Made by a program: the position numbers and the translations under genes. Of a stretch of 64,000 nt of DNA, positions 12,110 to 25,323 are shown in pieces; the stretch's first letter is position 1; the number at the start of each line of letters is the position of its first letter. The notes beneath the pieces are model-generated. The model searched no databases. It had not been told where the DNA came from and worked only from the letters and a program-made list of their open reading frames with translations. Source of the DNA: Begonia masoniana (taxonomy: Eukaryota > Streptophyta > Magnoliopsida > Cucurbitales > Begoniaceae); contig CM039503.1 in NCBI GenBank assembly GCA_022432975.1, positions 49,889,259-49,953,258 on the forward strand, given 5' to 3'.

Positions 12110-15100
12110 ACAGAAATTTTGTAGTACGTTGTCAGATCAGCCCTACAGCATTATGCTGCCGTCCGGAGAGTTTATGCACTCCAAGCAGGTTGTACGGGGT
12201 GATATAGTGTCAGTTGGGGACCAGAAGTTGTATGCCAATCTCATCGTCATCGGGATGAAAGGTTACGACGTTATTCTGGGGATGGACTGGCTGTTTAGAC
12301 ATTATGCCACCATCAACTGCAGGTCCGGGCTCGTGTCTTTTAAGCGCCCGAACGAGGTAGAGTTCTCCTATCAGGCAATACCGAAGAAACATAGTATGCC
12401 TGTTATATCCTCCTTGAAAGCTCAACAGCTGATGAGGTCAGGATGTGTCAGATTTCTTGCCCACGTAATAGATGTTCAGAGGCAAGGTGAGGTCGAACTT
12501 CAGAATATTCCGGTGGTTCGAGACTTCCCTGAGGTTTTCTTAGATGACCTACCGGGATTGCCACCAGATCGTGAGATAGAGTTTGAGATCGACGTGTATC
12601 CTGGTGCGGAACCAGTATCAAAGAATCCGTACCGTATGGCACCAATCGAGCTGAAGGAATTGAAGACTCAGCTGAAAGAGTTAGTGGACAAGGGCTTTGT
12701 GCGCCCTAGTTTCTCTCCGTGGGGCGCTCCCGTCTTGTTCGTCAAGAAGAAGGATGGGTCCCTACGGATGTGTATTGACTACCGTGAGCTAAACAAGTTG
12801 ACTATCAAGAATAAGTACCCGTTGCCTAGAATTGACGATTTATTTGACCAGCTACAAGGAGCTCAGGTATTTTCTAAGATTGACTTGCGCTCCGGTTATT
12901 ACCAGTTGAAGGTTAGAGCAGATGATATTCCAAAGACTGCCTTCAGGACCCGGTACGGGCATTACGAGTTCTTGGTGATGTCGTTCGGGTTAACAAATGC
13001 TCCGGCGGCATTTATGGACCTGATGAACAGGATATTCCAGGATGTATTGGATAAGTTTGTGATTGTTTTCATCGACGACATCCTGGTTTATTCCAGGAGT
13101 GAGGCCGAGCATGAAGAGCACTTGACTGTTGTGCTGTCAACTTTAAAACAACATCGATTGTACGCCAAGCTGTCGAAGTGTGAATTCTGGTTGAGCAGAG
13201 TTAATTTCCTAGGCCACGTGGTGTCTGCAGAGGGAGTTTCAGTGGATCCAACCAAGATTCTGGCAGTGAAAGAATGGCCGAGACCGAGGAATGCCAGTGA
13301 GGTACGAAGTTTTATTGGGCTAGCTAGTTATTACAGGAAATTCATCAAGGGATTTTCTGTGATAGCGAAGCCTATGACCAGCTTAACAAGGAAGGACATC
13401 AAGTTCAGGTGGTCTGAAGCATGTGAGGTAAGCTTCCAGACACTTAAGCAGAAATTAACCACTGCTCCTCTGTTAGTATTGCCAGTTAAAGACGGCAAGT
13501 TCAGCATATATTGTGATGCGTCGAAAATCGGCTTAGGATGCGTATTGATGCAAGAAGGGAAAGTGGTAGCATACGCGTCCAGACAATTGAAGAGACATGA
13601 AGAAAACTACCCTACTCATGACCTTGAGTTAGTGGCGGTTGTATTTGCGCTGAAGGTATGGAGACACCACCTATATGGACAGTCATGTGAGGTGTTTTCT
13701 GACCACAAGAGTTTGAGGTACCTCTTTACTCAGAAGAAGTTGAATATGAGACAGAGGCGGTGGTTAGAATTTGTAAAAGATTACGATGTGGAGATCAAAT
13801 ACCATCCTGGTAAAGCTAATGTGGTAGCTGATGCACTGAGCAGGATGCCAGCTATTGTACAACCAGCTATGTCGACCGTATCAATGCCTTTGAGGACGGA
13901 GATACAGAAGTTCGATATGGAGGTAATTTCTGGGCTATCGGCCATACTAGCAGACTTAACACTGCGGCCCTCCGTCCTGGACCGAATTAAGGAAGCCCAA
14001 AAGACCAATTCAAAGGAGATGGCTGATATGGTGAGCAAAGTACCAATGGCTTCTTCTGATTTCAGTTATTCGGGAGATGGAATTCTGAAGTTCAAAAATA
14101 GATGGTATGTTCCGAAAGACGAGGAGCTACGGAAGCACATCTTGTCGGAAGCCCATTCATCTTCTTTCTCTGTGCATCCTGGAAGCACGAAGATGTATCA
14201 GGACTTGAAACTTCACTTGTGGTGGCCGAATATGAAGAATGAAGTGGCCAAGTATGTGGAGTCTTGTCTGATATGTCAACAGGTCAAAGCTGAACATCAA
14301 CGACCAAGTGGACCGCTTCAGCCTCTTCCGATTCCCGAATGGAAGTGGGAGAACATCACAATGGACTTTGTTATTGGCCTTCCAAGGACAGCTAAAGGCC
14401 ACAATAGCATATGGGTCATAGTGGACAGATTGACTAAGTCGGCCCACTTTCTACCTGTGAAGACGACGTACTCCATGGATCAGTATGCAGAACTGTATAT
14501 TAGCGAGATTATTAAACTGCATGGTGTTCCTGTGTCGATCGTCTCAGACGGTGATCCCAGATTCACTTCCAGGTTTTGGGAAAGTTTGCAAAACTCTTTG
14601 GGCACGAAGTTGGATTTCAGCACGGCATTTCATCCACAGACTGACGGACAATCTGAAAGAACAATCCAAATACTGGAGGATATGTTAAGGTCGTGCGTGC
14701 TGGAATTTCATGCTCCTTGGAGTAGATACTTACTGCTTGTGGAGTTCGCTTACAACAATAGCTACCAGGCTACAATCGGTATGGCTCCGTATGAAGCTCT
14801 CTACGGTAGAAAGTGTAGATCCCCATTGTGTTGGGATGAGGTCGGAGAAACCAGGCTTATCGGCCCTGAGATATTACAGCAGATGTCCGAGGTGATAGCT
14901 GCTATCAAACAACGGATAAAAATTGCTCAGAGTCGACAGAAGAGTTATGCGGACAATAGAAGAAGAGACTTAGAATTCGCTGAAGGCGATGAAGTATTCC
15001 TGAAGGTGTCGCCTTTCAAGGGCGTGATGAGGTTTGGAAAGAAAGGCAAGCTAAGCCCAAGGTTCATTGGCCATTTTCCCATCTTGAAGCGTGTGGGAAG

Positions 15101-15401
15101 CGTGGCGTATAGACTACAGTTACCAGCGTCTATGGAAGGAGTACACAATGTTTTTCACGTGTCGATGCTGAGGAAATGTGTGCGAGATCCTACTCAAATC
15201 GTGAAGCATGTGGACTTTGATATCATGACGACACTGACGTATGAAGAAAGGCCCATACAGATACTGGATACCTCACTCAAAGTGTTGCGCAATCGAGTGG
15301 TCCCGTTGGTGAAAGTTTTATGGCGTAATCACAATGTGGAGGAAGCCACATGGGAAAGACAAGCCGATGTTAAAGCCCAATATCCGGACCTCTTTGCTTA
15401 G
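11991..15401 (+). CDS. Tekay-1 pol: protease (damaged)-RT-RNase H-integrase-chromodomain
   Basis: An open frame of 1136 codons whose first ~25 are out of register with gag; it is meaningful from about THSFV (12080) on. Remaining protease: [16 protein letters not shown] spans about residues 200-420 ([27 protein letters not shown], catalytic FIDDILVYS). RNase H is about 500-620 ([18 protein letters not shown]). The integrase zinc region has H-x-H...CLIC near 720-760. The DDE core is intact: [18 protein letters not shown] and [11 protein letters not shown]. The C-terminus (residues ~1080-1136, ending [18 protein letters not shown]) looks like a diverged chromodomain. No internal stop. It is followed by a purine-rich tract and the 3' LTR. 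Confidence 0.95.
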   Translation: MLMMLICTQQSQVQFWCMRYLLIPCGTRTHSFVAMDFVIRQKFCSTLSDQPYSIMLPSGEFMHSKQVVRGDIVSVGDQKLYANLIVIGMKGYDVILGMDWLFRHYATINCRSGLVSFKRPNEVEFSYQAIPKKHSMPVISSLKAQQLMRSGCVRFLAHVIDVQRQGEVELQNIPVVRDFPEVFLDDLPGLPPDREIEFEIDVYPGAEPVSKNPYRMAPIELKELKTQLKELVDKGFVRPSFSPWGAPVLFVKKKDGSLRMCIDYRELNKLTIKNKYPLPRIDDLFDQLQGAQVFSKIDLRSGYYQLKVRADDIPKTAFRTRYGHYEFLVMSFGLTNAPAAFMDLMNRIFQDVLDKFVIVFIDDILVYSRSEAEHEEHLTVVLSTLKQHRLYAKLSKCEFWLSRVNFLGHVVSAEGVSVDPTKILAVKEWPRPRNASEVRSFIGLASYYRKFIKGFSVIAKPMTSLTRKDIKFRWSEACEVSFQTLKQKLTTAPLLVLPVKDGKFSIYCDASKIGLGCVLMQEGKVVAYASRQLKRHEENYPTHDLELVAVVFALKVWRHHLYGQSCEVFSDHKSLRYLFTQKKLNMRQRRWLEFVKDYDVEIKYHPGKANVVADALSRMPAIVQPAMSTVSMPLRTEIQKFDMEVISGLSAILADLTLRPSVLDRIKEAQKTNSKEMADMVSKVPMASSDFSYSGDGILKFKNRWYVPKDEELRKHILSEAHSSSFSVHPGSTKMYQDLKLHLWWPNMKNEVAKYVESCLICQQVKAEHQRPSGPLQPLPIPEWKWENITMDFVIGLPRTAKGHNSIWVIVDRLTKSAHFLPVKTTYSMDQYAELYISEIIKLHGVPVSIVSDGDPRFTSRFWESLQNSLGTKLDFSTAFHPQTDGQSERTIQILEDMLRSCVLEFHAPWSRYLLLVEFAYNNSYQATIGMAPYEALYGRKCRSPLCWDEVGETRLIGPEILQQMSEVIAAIKQRIKIAQSRQKSYADNRRRDLEFAEGDEVFLKVSPFKGVMRFGKKGKLSPRFIGHFPILKRVGSVAYRLQLPASMEGVHNVFHVSMLRKCVRDPTQIVKHVDFDIMTTLTYEERPIQILDTSLKVLRNRVVPLVKVLWRNHNVEEATWERQADVKAQYPDLFA

Positions 15402-15428
15402 GAAAATTTTGGGGACAAAATTTCTGTT

Positions 15429-15441
15429 AAGGTGGGTGGAA
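15429..15441 (+). promoter_or_regulatory. Polypurine tract of Tekay-1
   Basis: AAGGTGGGTGGAA immediately before the 3' LTR, the expected primer site for plus-strand DNA synthesis. Confidence 0.8.
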
Positions 15442-17912
15442 TGTAACACCCGACATTTTTGCCTATGTAATAATTCCCCGAATATGTAAGCGGAATTTCT
15501 CCGATATTAATGCAATGATTGTTTTTAATAAAATTGTCGATGTGTTTAATCGAACGAGGGTGATTCGTGAGACTGAATCGATTAACTAAATAATGTTTTA
15601 GTTAAAAACTAATGGAAGGGCAAATTAGGAAGAAATTAAGGTTGGTGGGAGAAATCAAATGGATGATTGACACTTGGCAAACTTGTGGAAGAAGACAAGC
15701 CATGTATCCCATTTCCTTCTCTTCCTCCTACGCGAGACATTTCCCTCTCTGCTCTCTCTCATTTTCCTCTCTGCTCTCTCTCATTTTCCTCTATGCTTCT
15801 CTCTTTCGGTTAAGGAAAACCAACGCAAGGAGTTTCTTCCTTCTCTGATTTTCCTCCTGCTTTTCGGTCTAAGGTAATCATCTTAGATAGAAAACGATTT
15901 TTAGTTTATTTATTTGCTAGTTTCGTGATGTTTAGGGTTAATGTCCGTTTATGCATGCTATAGGTTCGTGAACCACAGTGCTCGTGCGTTCAAGTTTGCT
16001 ACATTTCGGACCACAAGTAAGTTCATACGTATAGGTTTGGCCCTTAAGGCCCTACAATACGGAGGTACTAGGTTTATGTTGTCGAGATTTCTGTTGGGTA
16101 GCTAAACCATAGGTTATGTTTTAGGTTAAGTGTATTCTGTTTTATATTCTGCTTATTCTGCTTATTATTCTGTTGCCTGTCTATGAATGTTCATGCATAC
16201 ACGTTTTCTCTGAAAGTCATGAAAATGTTTTCTGTACACTGTTTGAAGTTAAGTAAGATAAAACCTGTAATGAAATGTATGGTTAAGTGTGGATGAGGAC
16301 TGGCATCCTGTCATGTACTCCTGTTATGTCCTGTTGTGGCATGTACTCCTGTTGCGCCAGCTCTTCTTCCCACTTATACCTTCCTGTCCAGTGTAATGTA
16401 ATGTAATGTTCACGTATTTGAAAAAGATTCATGCATAGCACGTTCATCACTCTGTATTGTATGTTCTTGCTGAGCTCTAGGCTCATAGTTGAACTCCCTG
16501 TTGTAGGTACGGATCCTCCAGATGAGGAGCTTGAACCTCAAACTGATGAGTTGATGTAGTTGGCGGGAGGAGCTCACGGGATGGTTGCTGCAGTCAGACA
16601 AATATCATTCCTGTGAGAATGTGTTTTATGTAAAGTTATGTCAAGTTTTGTACAAGTTGTTTTGGGGTTTTAAAACGTTTGAAGTGTATGTCAAGTTCTG
16701 TAAAACTTTTGGGATCTTCAAAACGAGGTATAAAATCTATGTTGATGTTTTTCTTTAAAACTTCTGTTTGACAGTTGAATGTATATTTTGAAATATTCTG
16801 GAACTGCCTTGAGTTTTCTCTATTAGTGTGTGCATGGATTGTCTCGAGTTTTAGAGCTATCCATGCAGTTTGTTTTCTCGAATCTCTGTTATGTTGTCTG
16901 TCATGTTGTCAAGTATGTTGTTTTAAAACTATGTTTTGAATCGGGTTTTTAATAAATTTTGAAGTTTTATGCCTTCTGTTGTTATGTCTTCTGTTGATAT
17001 GTCATCCTGTTAAATGTTGTCAATTTAGTCATCCGCCCAGTTATATGCCTTAGTCATCCGCCCAGTTATATGCCTTAGTCATCCGCCCCGGTCAATTCTG
17101 TCATCTGCCCCAGTCAAAGTCAATTTAGTCATCCGCCCAGTTTAAAATTTTTTCTTCCGGCTGACGTCACCCAAGCCTTCCGCCCAGTGTATTTATTATG
17201 TCTTCCGGCTGATGTCAGCATAAGTCTTCCGCCCAGTTTAAAACTTTGTCTTCCGGCTGACGTCACCCAAGTCTTCCGCCCAGTGTATTTATGTCTTCCG
17301 GCTGATGTCAGCATAAGTCTTCTGCCCAGTTTAAAACTCCGTCTTCCGGCTGACGTCACCCAAGTCTTCCGCCAGTATAAATATGTATTCCGGCTGACGT
17401 CATCCCAGACTTTCCGCCAGTATAATGCTTATATCTTCCGGTTGACGTCATCCATCTTCCGGCCAACTTCATCTTCTCATCCGATTTCAGTTACTGTCTG
17501 TGTCTTCCGGCTGGCGTCACCCATCTCCCGGCTGACGTCATTCAAGTCTTCCGCCCAGTTTTAAACCAAGTCTTCCGCCTTCATTTCCTGTTTCCTGCTA
17601 CTGCCAATTGCACTGTTTCATTTCTCCTTCTGCCATTCATTTTGTAGTCTAGTTTTGAACTGTTTCCTTTTCTCTGTTTTGATTCCAAGTCCCGGAAATG
17701 TTTTCCTTCTCTGTTAAGCTTTAAGGTTAAAGTTTTAAAAGTTCAGTCGCTAATGTTTTCTGTCTTTCTCTTTTTTGCAATTCTATCTGCCCCAGTTTAA
17801 AAGTTTTATAAAAATCAAAAAAAAAAATATAGTTGTCCCCGTTTTTTGTAAATGTCCTGGAGTGATGGCTCGGTTCTCGGATTCCGATCGGGTCCGGTTT
17901 CGGGTCGTCACA
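15442..17912 (+). mobile_element. 3' LTR of Tekay-1
   Basis: TGTAACACCCGACA ... GGGTCGTCACA, 2471 bp, the pair of 8331-10829 with scattered substitutions. The strong second splice donor is mutated here (ACAAGTAAG in place of ACAGGTAAG, about 16016). A minisatellite block lies at about 17020-17580. Confidence 0.95.
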
Positions 17913-17917
17913 ACACA

Positions 17918-19949
17918 GGAGTCCGTGGATGTTTACAATAAAAGACAAAAACAGTGGACACAGGAGTCTGTGGACGTTTAAAATCAAAGGCAAAAACAGT
18001 GGACACAGAAGTCCATGGACGTTTAAAATAAAAGACAGAACAGTGACCGTGGACGTTTAAAATTTAAAAGCAGTATGGACGATAGAATTTTAAAGGCAGA
18101 ATCGACGACTGAGTCCGAAGGCAAAATGGACGACGTTATCGTCCACAACATTGGACGATAACTTTGGACGACTAACACTTAGCCAATTACTTGAAAACTC
18201 GAAAGACAGAAACTGAAAGGCAGAATGGACGATAAAGACAGAAGGCATTTACAGAAGGCGTGGACGACTGTTCACAGAACACAATGAACAACTCTTTTAC
18301 AGAAGGTGTGGACGACTATTTACAGAGGAAACTTGAAGACTTGAAGACATAACATTTGCTCCGCCGATTGATCGGCTATCCCAGGCGATCAATCGGCTAC
18401 CTCTCTGTTTGACAACTTACATCTTTTGACACAAAAGTATCAAAACTCAAGACAATCATGCAGAACCTAAAAGAAGAACTCCAAGCAGTTCCAAAATACT
18501 TCAAAATATATTTACAACTGTCAAATACGGATGGTTTTTAAAAACATCAACACATAATTTATACATCGTTTTAAAATCTCAGAAGCAGTACAGAACTTGA
18601 CATGCATTTCCAGAATTCACAAAAACAGACGTTTTTAAAACATAAACACAAAACTTTAAAACTTCTTTCTCTCTCTGGTCAGGAAAATGTCTAGCTGCCA
18701 CAACCATCCCTGAAAGCTCGCGCCACCAGCCACCTATTTGTCGGACAAAGGTACAAGATCCTCATCCACGGGTTCCGTACCTACATCAGGGAGTTCAACT
18801 ATGAGCCTAGAGCTCAGCAAGAACATATTAAAATGCAGTGATGCATATACTATGCATGAACTTTTGAAATACGTGAACATTACTTTACATTACGTCAAGT
18901 GCACAGAAGGTATAAGTGGGGCTTATAGAAGAACTGACGCAACAGAAGTGCACTATCAAGCATTGTGCACTATCAGGCACTTAACAGAAATACATAACAG
19001 AGCAGAAAGCCAGACCTCGTCCCACACTTAACCATACATTACATCACAGATTTTATCTTTCTTAACTTCAAACAGTGTGCAGAAAACATTTGAATGACTT
19101 TCGGGAAAAATCGTGTATGCATGAGCATTTATAGACAGGCGACAGAAATAACACAGTAGACGTAAAGCAAAACACAGATAACTCATAACATAACCTATGA
19201 CTTATCTACCCAACAACAACCCAACAAAAATGAAAAACCTAGTATCTCCGTGATGTAGGGCTTTAAGGGCCAAACCTATGCATGGACTTACCTGTTGTCC
19301 GTGAAGTTATAAGTCTTGAAAGTGTTGCCTCGGTAATGCATGAACCTATAACATGCAGGCAAGGAAAATAAACAGAGCTGCATATGCTAAGTAATCACTT
19401 AGTAGGACATGCTCAAAATTCCATTCAAACCTTCAGAAAACTAACCTACGTGTTTTCATCCAAAAACAATAAGTTTTCTCCAAAATATCTTAACCCTAAA
19501 CTTCAACAAAACTCACATTTAAACTTGTCCAAACTCGTTAACTTTAGTAGATGATTACCTTCACTGGAGAAAACCAGAGAAAATGAGAAAAAGCAGAGTT
19601 TAAAATCGTCGCTGGTAGCCTAGAAGAGAAATAACAGAGAGGAGTGGAGAGATGAGAAGTCGTATGAGGAAGAGAAAAGGGCATTGGCTTCTTCAACAAG
19701 TTTGCCAAGTGTCAATCATCCATTGATTTCTTCCCACCAATCTTAATTCCTTCCTAATTTGCCCCTCCATACATTTATAACTAATGGTTTGTTTAGTCAC
19801 ACATTAGTTTGGTTTTTATCTCATTATTCAATTAAATATAAGCTCCGTCAATTTGTTTTCCAACAAAACATTCATTGTATTAATATTAAATTAATTCTAC
19901 TTAAATGATTCGGGGAATAATTACATAGGCAAAAATGTCGGGTGTTACA
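17918..19949 (-). mobile_element. Truncated gypsy LTR (LTR-G0), main part
   Basis: Read on the minus strand it starts at 19949 with TGTAACACCCGACATTTTTG, close to the Tekay-1 LTR start, and shares the internal layout: splice-donor match at 19292/19291, acceptor at 18781/18780 and a short frame ending TAG at 18736-18734. The part near 17918-18130 has diverged repeats with GTGGACGTTTAAAA. No internal domain flanks it. With the piece at 8028-8330 it forms a solo or truncated LTR. Confidence 0.8.
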
Positions 19950-21084
19950 TTATTTTTATTTATTTTTTAAATTAAAAAAATTCAAAATTTATTGGGAGGA
20001 ACTTCGGTCTGGTTCCGGTTCCTTTCGGGGATGGTTTCAGGACCGGCCGGCCGGTTTCAGTTCCATCTTGGAATCGGACCTACCTTAACCGCGTCCACCG
20101 CTACTTTTTTTATCATGAATATTTGAATAAGACGACCCACCCTTTTATAAAAAAACAATTAATATTAGGCTCAACTACTTAAACGTCTATCTATTTTATT
20201 TAATTATTCAGTTGAATCAATTATTCGTTATTGTATAGATAGCAACACCTATTTTATCTAGTATGTGTAGTGTAGACATCCAAGAAAAAAAAACCATGTT
20301 AATAATATTTTAGTTTGAAATGTAATTATATATATTTTTAATTTGCATTCTTACTTATTTTACATTATATGCAATTGTATGATTACTAATTTATTATAAA
20401 ACCAAGGAATTCTAAGATTCATCCCTCCACAGAGAGATTTCAGAAAGTACTAATAATCAGCCATGGCGACATGACTTCACAAAATACAAGAGAATCAACT
20501 GCAAAGAAAAAAGAAACTGAAAGAGAGAGAGATTAGAGAGAAAAAATATTAATTTTTAATGTTTTCAAACCATGTTATTTAATTGAATAATGCTAAATAA
20601 CTCAAGTGACAATTATGTATAGTTAATTATAACCTATAGTAGATAGTTAAAATAAAATATTATTTGCACCAGTTAAAAATTACACGTCAACTCAAAGTTG
20701 AGCCTAACCCATTCCAACATGACGAGCTAAATAATAAACAGTTTTAATTTTTATTTCAATTGAACCACACATGAGCCATGAGACATTCTCTTTCAACGAA
20801 AAAATAATTGTAACCAGTGTCGTGGCGTTTAATTCCATAAAAAAATAGGAAGTAATATTTTTAATGGTACATCTAAATCATGATTTTATGTAATGTTGCA
20901 TATAAACATTAATTTTATACTATAACCTCGTATTGTAACTCAAAATTTATGTGTAACATATTCATTAATAGAATTGATATATTATTTTAACAATTTATAA
21001 TTACTGCATTTTACTAATGCGACTTTAGAGCACAAATATTAGAATATAAAATTAAGATGAAAATATATATAGCACTACTCATAA

Positions 21085-21163
<79 letters not shown>

Positions 21164-21360
21164 GTTCACTTAAAATATATCACATAAAATTAAAATATAA
21201 TATGAATTTTGACACTCAAACATTAAATACATATATAATTCGTTTACTTTTTGTAATAGATTAAATCTAATAATACAAATTTAGTAAAAAATAATAATTT
21301 AAAGTTCACTTAAAAAAGATCTAAATTGTCTGTATTATTAACCAAATTTTTATGTATATC
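19950..21360. other. AT-rich intergenic sequence, no gene seen
   Basis: No coding frame or RNA gene recognised. A short GC-rich patch of GGTTCCGGTTCC/GGCCGGCCGG type lies at about 19990-20100. The rest is AT-rich with many A/T runs and one TA microsatellite. Confidence 0.6.
21089..21159. repeat. (TA)n microsatellite
   Basis: About 35 uninterrupted TA dinucleotides. Confidence 0.97.
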
Positions 21361-22507
21361 AAAACTGTAAAACCCGGCAATTTTGCCTATGTAATTTTTC
21401 CCCCGAATCATTTATGGGATGAATTTTTACATTAATAACAATGTATGTTTAATGACTTGTCGGATTGTTTAATAGAAAAGCCGATTCGATGAGCAGTGAT
21501 TTAGTTAAAAACTAATGGAAGGGCAAAATAGGAAGCCAATTAAGGTTGGTGGGAGGAAGTTAATGGTTGAGTGACACTTGAGGCACAATGTCCTCTTCAT
21601 GTACTCCTGTTATGTCCTGTTGGGGCATGTACTCCTGTTGCGCCAGCTCTTCCTTCCACTTATACCTTCCTGTCCAGTGAAACGTAATGTAATGTAATGT
21701 TTATGTATTTGAAAATGTTCATGTACAGCACATGCATCATTGCATTGTATGTTCTTACTGAGCTCTAGGCTCATAGTTGAACTCCCTGTTGTAGGTATGG
21801 ATCCTACAGAAGAGGACATTGTGCCTCAAGATGATGAGTTAATGTAGTTGGCGGGATGAGCTCATGGGGTGATTGCTGCAGTCAGACAAATGTATTTACT
21901 GTGAGAATATATTTTTCTAAAGTTATGTCAAGTTCTGTATAGCTTTTGGGATTTTAAAACGATGTACAAACTTTCTGTTGATGTATTTAAAACTTATGTT
22001 TGACAGTTGATAGTTGTCTTTTGAAATGTTTTATAATCGTTTGGAAATCTCTATTTTGTTGTGCATGGATCGGTTCAGGTTTAGAGCTTTCCAGACAGTC
22101 AATTTTTCTTGAAATTTCCGCCATGATCTCTAAAGTTCATGTCTGTAGACTCTGTTGGGATTCTGGTGTTTTGTTTTAAAACTCTGTTGGGAACTCTGTT
22201 GAGATTTTATAGTGTATAGGTTTTGGTGTTTAAGTTTTTAAACCTCTGTAATTGACAGTTGTATATATATTTTGAAGCATTCTGGAACTGTTTGGAGTTT
22301 TTCTCTTTTAGGTTGCGCATGGATTTTTTTTATTTTAGAGTTATTCACGCAGTCTGGTTTTTTTTAAACTTCTGTCATGTTTTCTGATATGTCCAAAACT
22401 CATGTTTTGAATCGAGTTTTGAGGGTTTGAAACTTTTAAGCCTTCTGTTTTATGCTCCCTGTTTATATGTCTTCCTGTTAAATGTTGTTAATTCTGTCTT
22501 TAAAACT

Positions 22508-22760
22508 ATGCATCCGCCTATGGCATCCGCCTCTGGCATCCGCCTATGCATCCGCATGTGGCATCCGCCTAAGGCATCCGCCTATGCCATCCGCTTGTGG
22601 CATCCGCCTGTGGCATCCGCCTGTGCATCCGCCTGTGGCATCTGCCTGTGGCATCCGCCTGTGGCATCCGCCTAAGGCATCCGCTTGTGGCATCCGCCTA
22701 TGCATCGGCATCCGCCTAAGGCATCTGCCTGTGGCATCCGCCTGTGGCATCCACCTGTAC
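22508..22760 (+). repeat. Tandem repeat, GCATCCGCC units, in sLTR-1
   Basis: About 18 short units such as TGTGGCATCCGCC with small length variation. It occupies the LTR position where Tekay-1 has its TCTTCCGGCTGACGTCA units. Confidence 0.9.
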
Positions 22761-22837
22761 CTTCCCCCTCACATCTTCCACCTTACATCTTCCACCTCAC
22801 ATCTTCCACCTTACATTTTTCACCCTACATCTTCCAC

Positions 22838-25323
22838 TGTAGCGTCCCTAATACTGTACCCAATTTCCCGTACATATTTTTCATTTTTTCCCAATAAACT
22901 TATCACTATAAAATTTAAACCTAACCTTAAGCGGAAATTAAATTGGAATCAGAATTCATTTAGAAAATCGTTTAAAACATATCTCAAATCAATTTATTAA
23001 AACTTAAACAATTAGGAAAACAATTAAAAGACAACTGAAATAAGTGGGAGGGCAAAACTGTCAAGCAGTATCAAAAGGGAAGGGGCGATCGATCTCCAAA
23101 TTCAGGAGATCGATCGCTGCAGCCATCGCTGCCCCAGCGATTGATCGCTGGTAGCGATCGCTGCCCCAGCGTTCGATCGCTGGCAGCGATCGCCGGCCAG
23201 CGTTCGATCGTTGCAACGACCGATTGTTGCGCCGGCGATCGATCGCTGCACGCTCTGAATTTTTCTCCAGAGCGCGGCGATCCCATAGTTTGCTCTCTGG
23301 AATTCGATTCCAAAGAACTTTCCTCCTTCATTTCTCATCCCCTGCACATATCCACTTCTATACATACACTCTAACACTTCAATAAAACTTAACACCCTTC
23401 ACACTTTATCAATCCCAACTAAACGGCCTAAACATACGTTAAACTTTCGTAAAAACGAACTGCGTGGATACGTTTAAAAATCGACACTCCCTCCTGTTTT
23501 AAATTACCAAGCAGTTCCCATGAAAACTTTACAAAAACAGTTTATAAAATAGATGTCCAAAAACGTTTAAAACCTATCATCTATCAGATCCAAACATCCT
23601 ACAATGTTCTAACTATACATAATTTATCCAAAATAACCTAATACCCTCAAAATATGCACATACTTCCCCACGAGTCGGTTAAGCATCGACTGCGTCAGCA
23701 CACCCACGTGAGCCGTCCTTCGTCAACTGCATCATTCCTCAGGTGGAGGGATCTCGTCCTCACCTATATCGAGGTCACATACACCATACAGACACACTAT
23801 GAGATAAAAATCTCAGTAAGCTCTACGTAAATGCCTATGCATGATCATGTATGCTCGATGCTATGAAAACAGTCGATGTCAGTTCATATATCAGTACGTA
23901 TCAGTCTATGGTTATCGGAAACGCTCGACAGATAGATAGGGCACGTCCAGCGGTTAGACAGCCCACATCATCTGAAGGGAGGGAAACCCGCTCACCACGG
24001 AATGCCAGGTCTGAACCTCATCCCCGATAACCCCATGTCATGGTTGTTTACTATGATACTTTACTTGCCTTTACATGCATGTTCTTTTCATGAAATCCGT
24101 GCGTAAGATCATTTTCATGACGTTTTAAAACCATGATACGTGAACAGTTCAATATAACATAAAGTAAACAATCACATGTGTACCATCAAGACGATAAACA
24201 AACACATATGTACCATCAAGACGATAAACAAACAACATATAAAAACAACTAATCCTAACTACCCAAACCAAAACGATTTAAACAAACAAATCCTCAAGGT
24301 TCCTCGAGACGACTTCGACGTACGGTGTAGGACAATCGGCCAGAGTAAGTCACGAGAACTTACCTCGTGTCCTTTGCAGCTCAAGCTCCGTCCACGAGCG
24401 TTGTTTGTCTGAGGCAAAACACAATATTCGCCGTTAAAACTAATTTCAGCTACTAAACGTCCAAATTAACAAAACCTTAACTAAAGAAATTTCCTATAGC
24501 AATTACACGCTCGGTACCTCAAATCCCTAATTACGAGCTTTTCCTAAATCTCGAATTTTCACAAAATTTAACATTCTTCCTAAATCAATTAAGTTTGTCC
24601 AATAACGTTCAAGACGTTCACTATATCCCTAATTACGGCAAACCTATCGATTTCGAATCCTAAATCTCGATTTTTACGATAACCCTAAACGAAAATCTAA
24701 ATGTATAATTTTCTAAAAAAACGAAAACTAATGCTCTATAACTACAGATTCATACCTAGAGCGTCGATTGGAGGAGAAAACGTAAAGAACAGAAGACGAA
24801 CGGAGGAGGAACGGAGGTCGGAAAGGTTGAATCGCCGCGGAGAACAGAGAAGGAAATCGCCTCTGGCGTTTTCGTGAAAAAAACAGAGAAGAAGAAGAAA
24901 TGAGGGAGAAAGAAAAGAAGTTTGCTTTTAATTAAATTTGACTTGCAAATTACCATTTCGCCCTTAGCACTTAATTCTATTTGTTTCGTCCTTCGTTTAG
25001 TTAATCGGCTAACTATTCGGTTTCACCCAATCTTCTTATTTCACCAATAAGTCCAACTTATTATTTGAAATTTATTAAAACTGTCCGTTCACAAATCGAA
25101 TATCGTTTACTATTTTTACTAAAACGTCCTTTATATTACGAGAAACTTAATTACTCGAAATATAGCGTTATTACTCCGAAAATTCTCGTAAATTTCTTAA
25201 AATTCCTATTAATCGTTAGGATCGTAATAAAGCTCTCTTTTCGTAAAACGGACTTGATTTGACATATTTACAAAATGCCATCATATAATATAATATTAAT
25301 ATCCCGTAAAACCGGGTATTACA
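22838..25323 (-). mobile_element. Solo LTR (sLTR-2) nested in sLTR-1
   Basis: On the minus strand it runs TGTAATACCCGGTTTTACGG ... TTAGGGACGCTACA, 2486 bp, with target duplication TCCAC on both sides (22833-22837 and 25324-25328). It belongs to a different LTR family from its host. It carries a splice donor match ACGAG^GTAAGT at 24364/24363, an acceptor at 23764/23763, and a short acidic frame (GEDEIPPPEE, stop at 23734-23732). A GATCGATCGCTG-rich block lies at 23085-23255. No internal domain. Confidence 0.88.
23085..23255. repeat. Palindromic GCGATCGATCGCTG repeats in sLTR-2
   Basis: Repeated variants of CAGCGATCGATCGCTGG-like sequence spaced about 20-30 bp apart. Each is close to its own reverse complement. 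Confidence 0.8.

Larger units (their letters stand above)
8331..17912 (+). mobile_element. Tekay-1: complete Ty3/gypsy (chromovirus, Tekay-like) retrotransposon
   Basis: Structure: 5' LTR 8331-10829, primer-binding site 10834-10845, gag, protease-RT-RNase H-integrase with a chromodomain-like C-terminus, polypurine tract, 3' LTR 15442-17912. The 5-bp target duplication ACACA is intact (8326-8330 and 17913-17917). The two LTRs differ at a few dozen positions by eye, plus one repeat-unit indel, so insertion was fairly recent. It sits inside an older, oppositely oriented LTR. The coding region is continuous except for one small deletion at the protease active site, so the copy probably cannot move by itself. 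Confidence 0.95.

Noticed and set aside
17129..17564. Repetitive ORFs with MTSAGR or CLPADV units on both strands
   Set aside because: Translations of the LTR minisatellite block, present equally in the 5' LTR.
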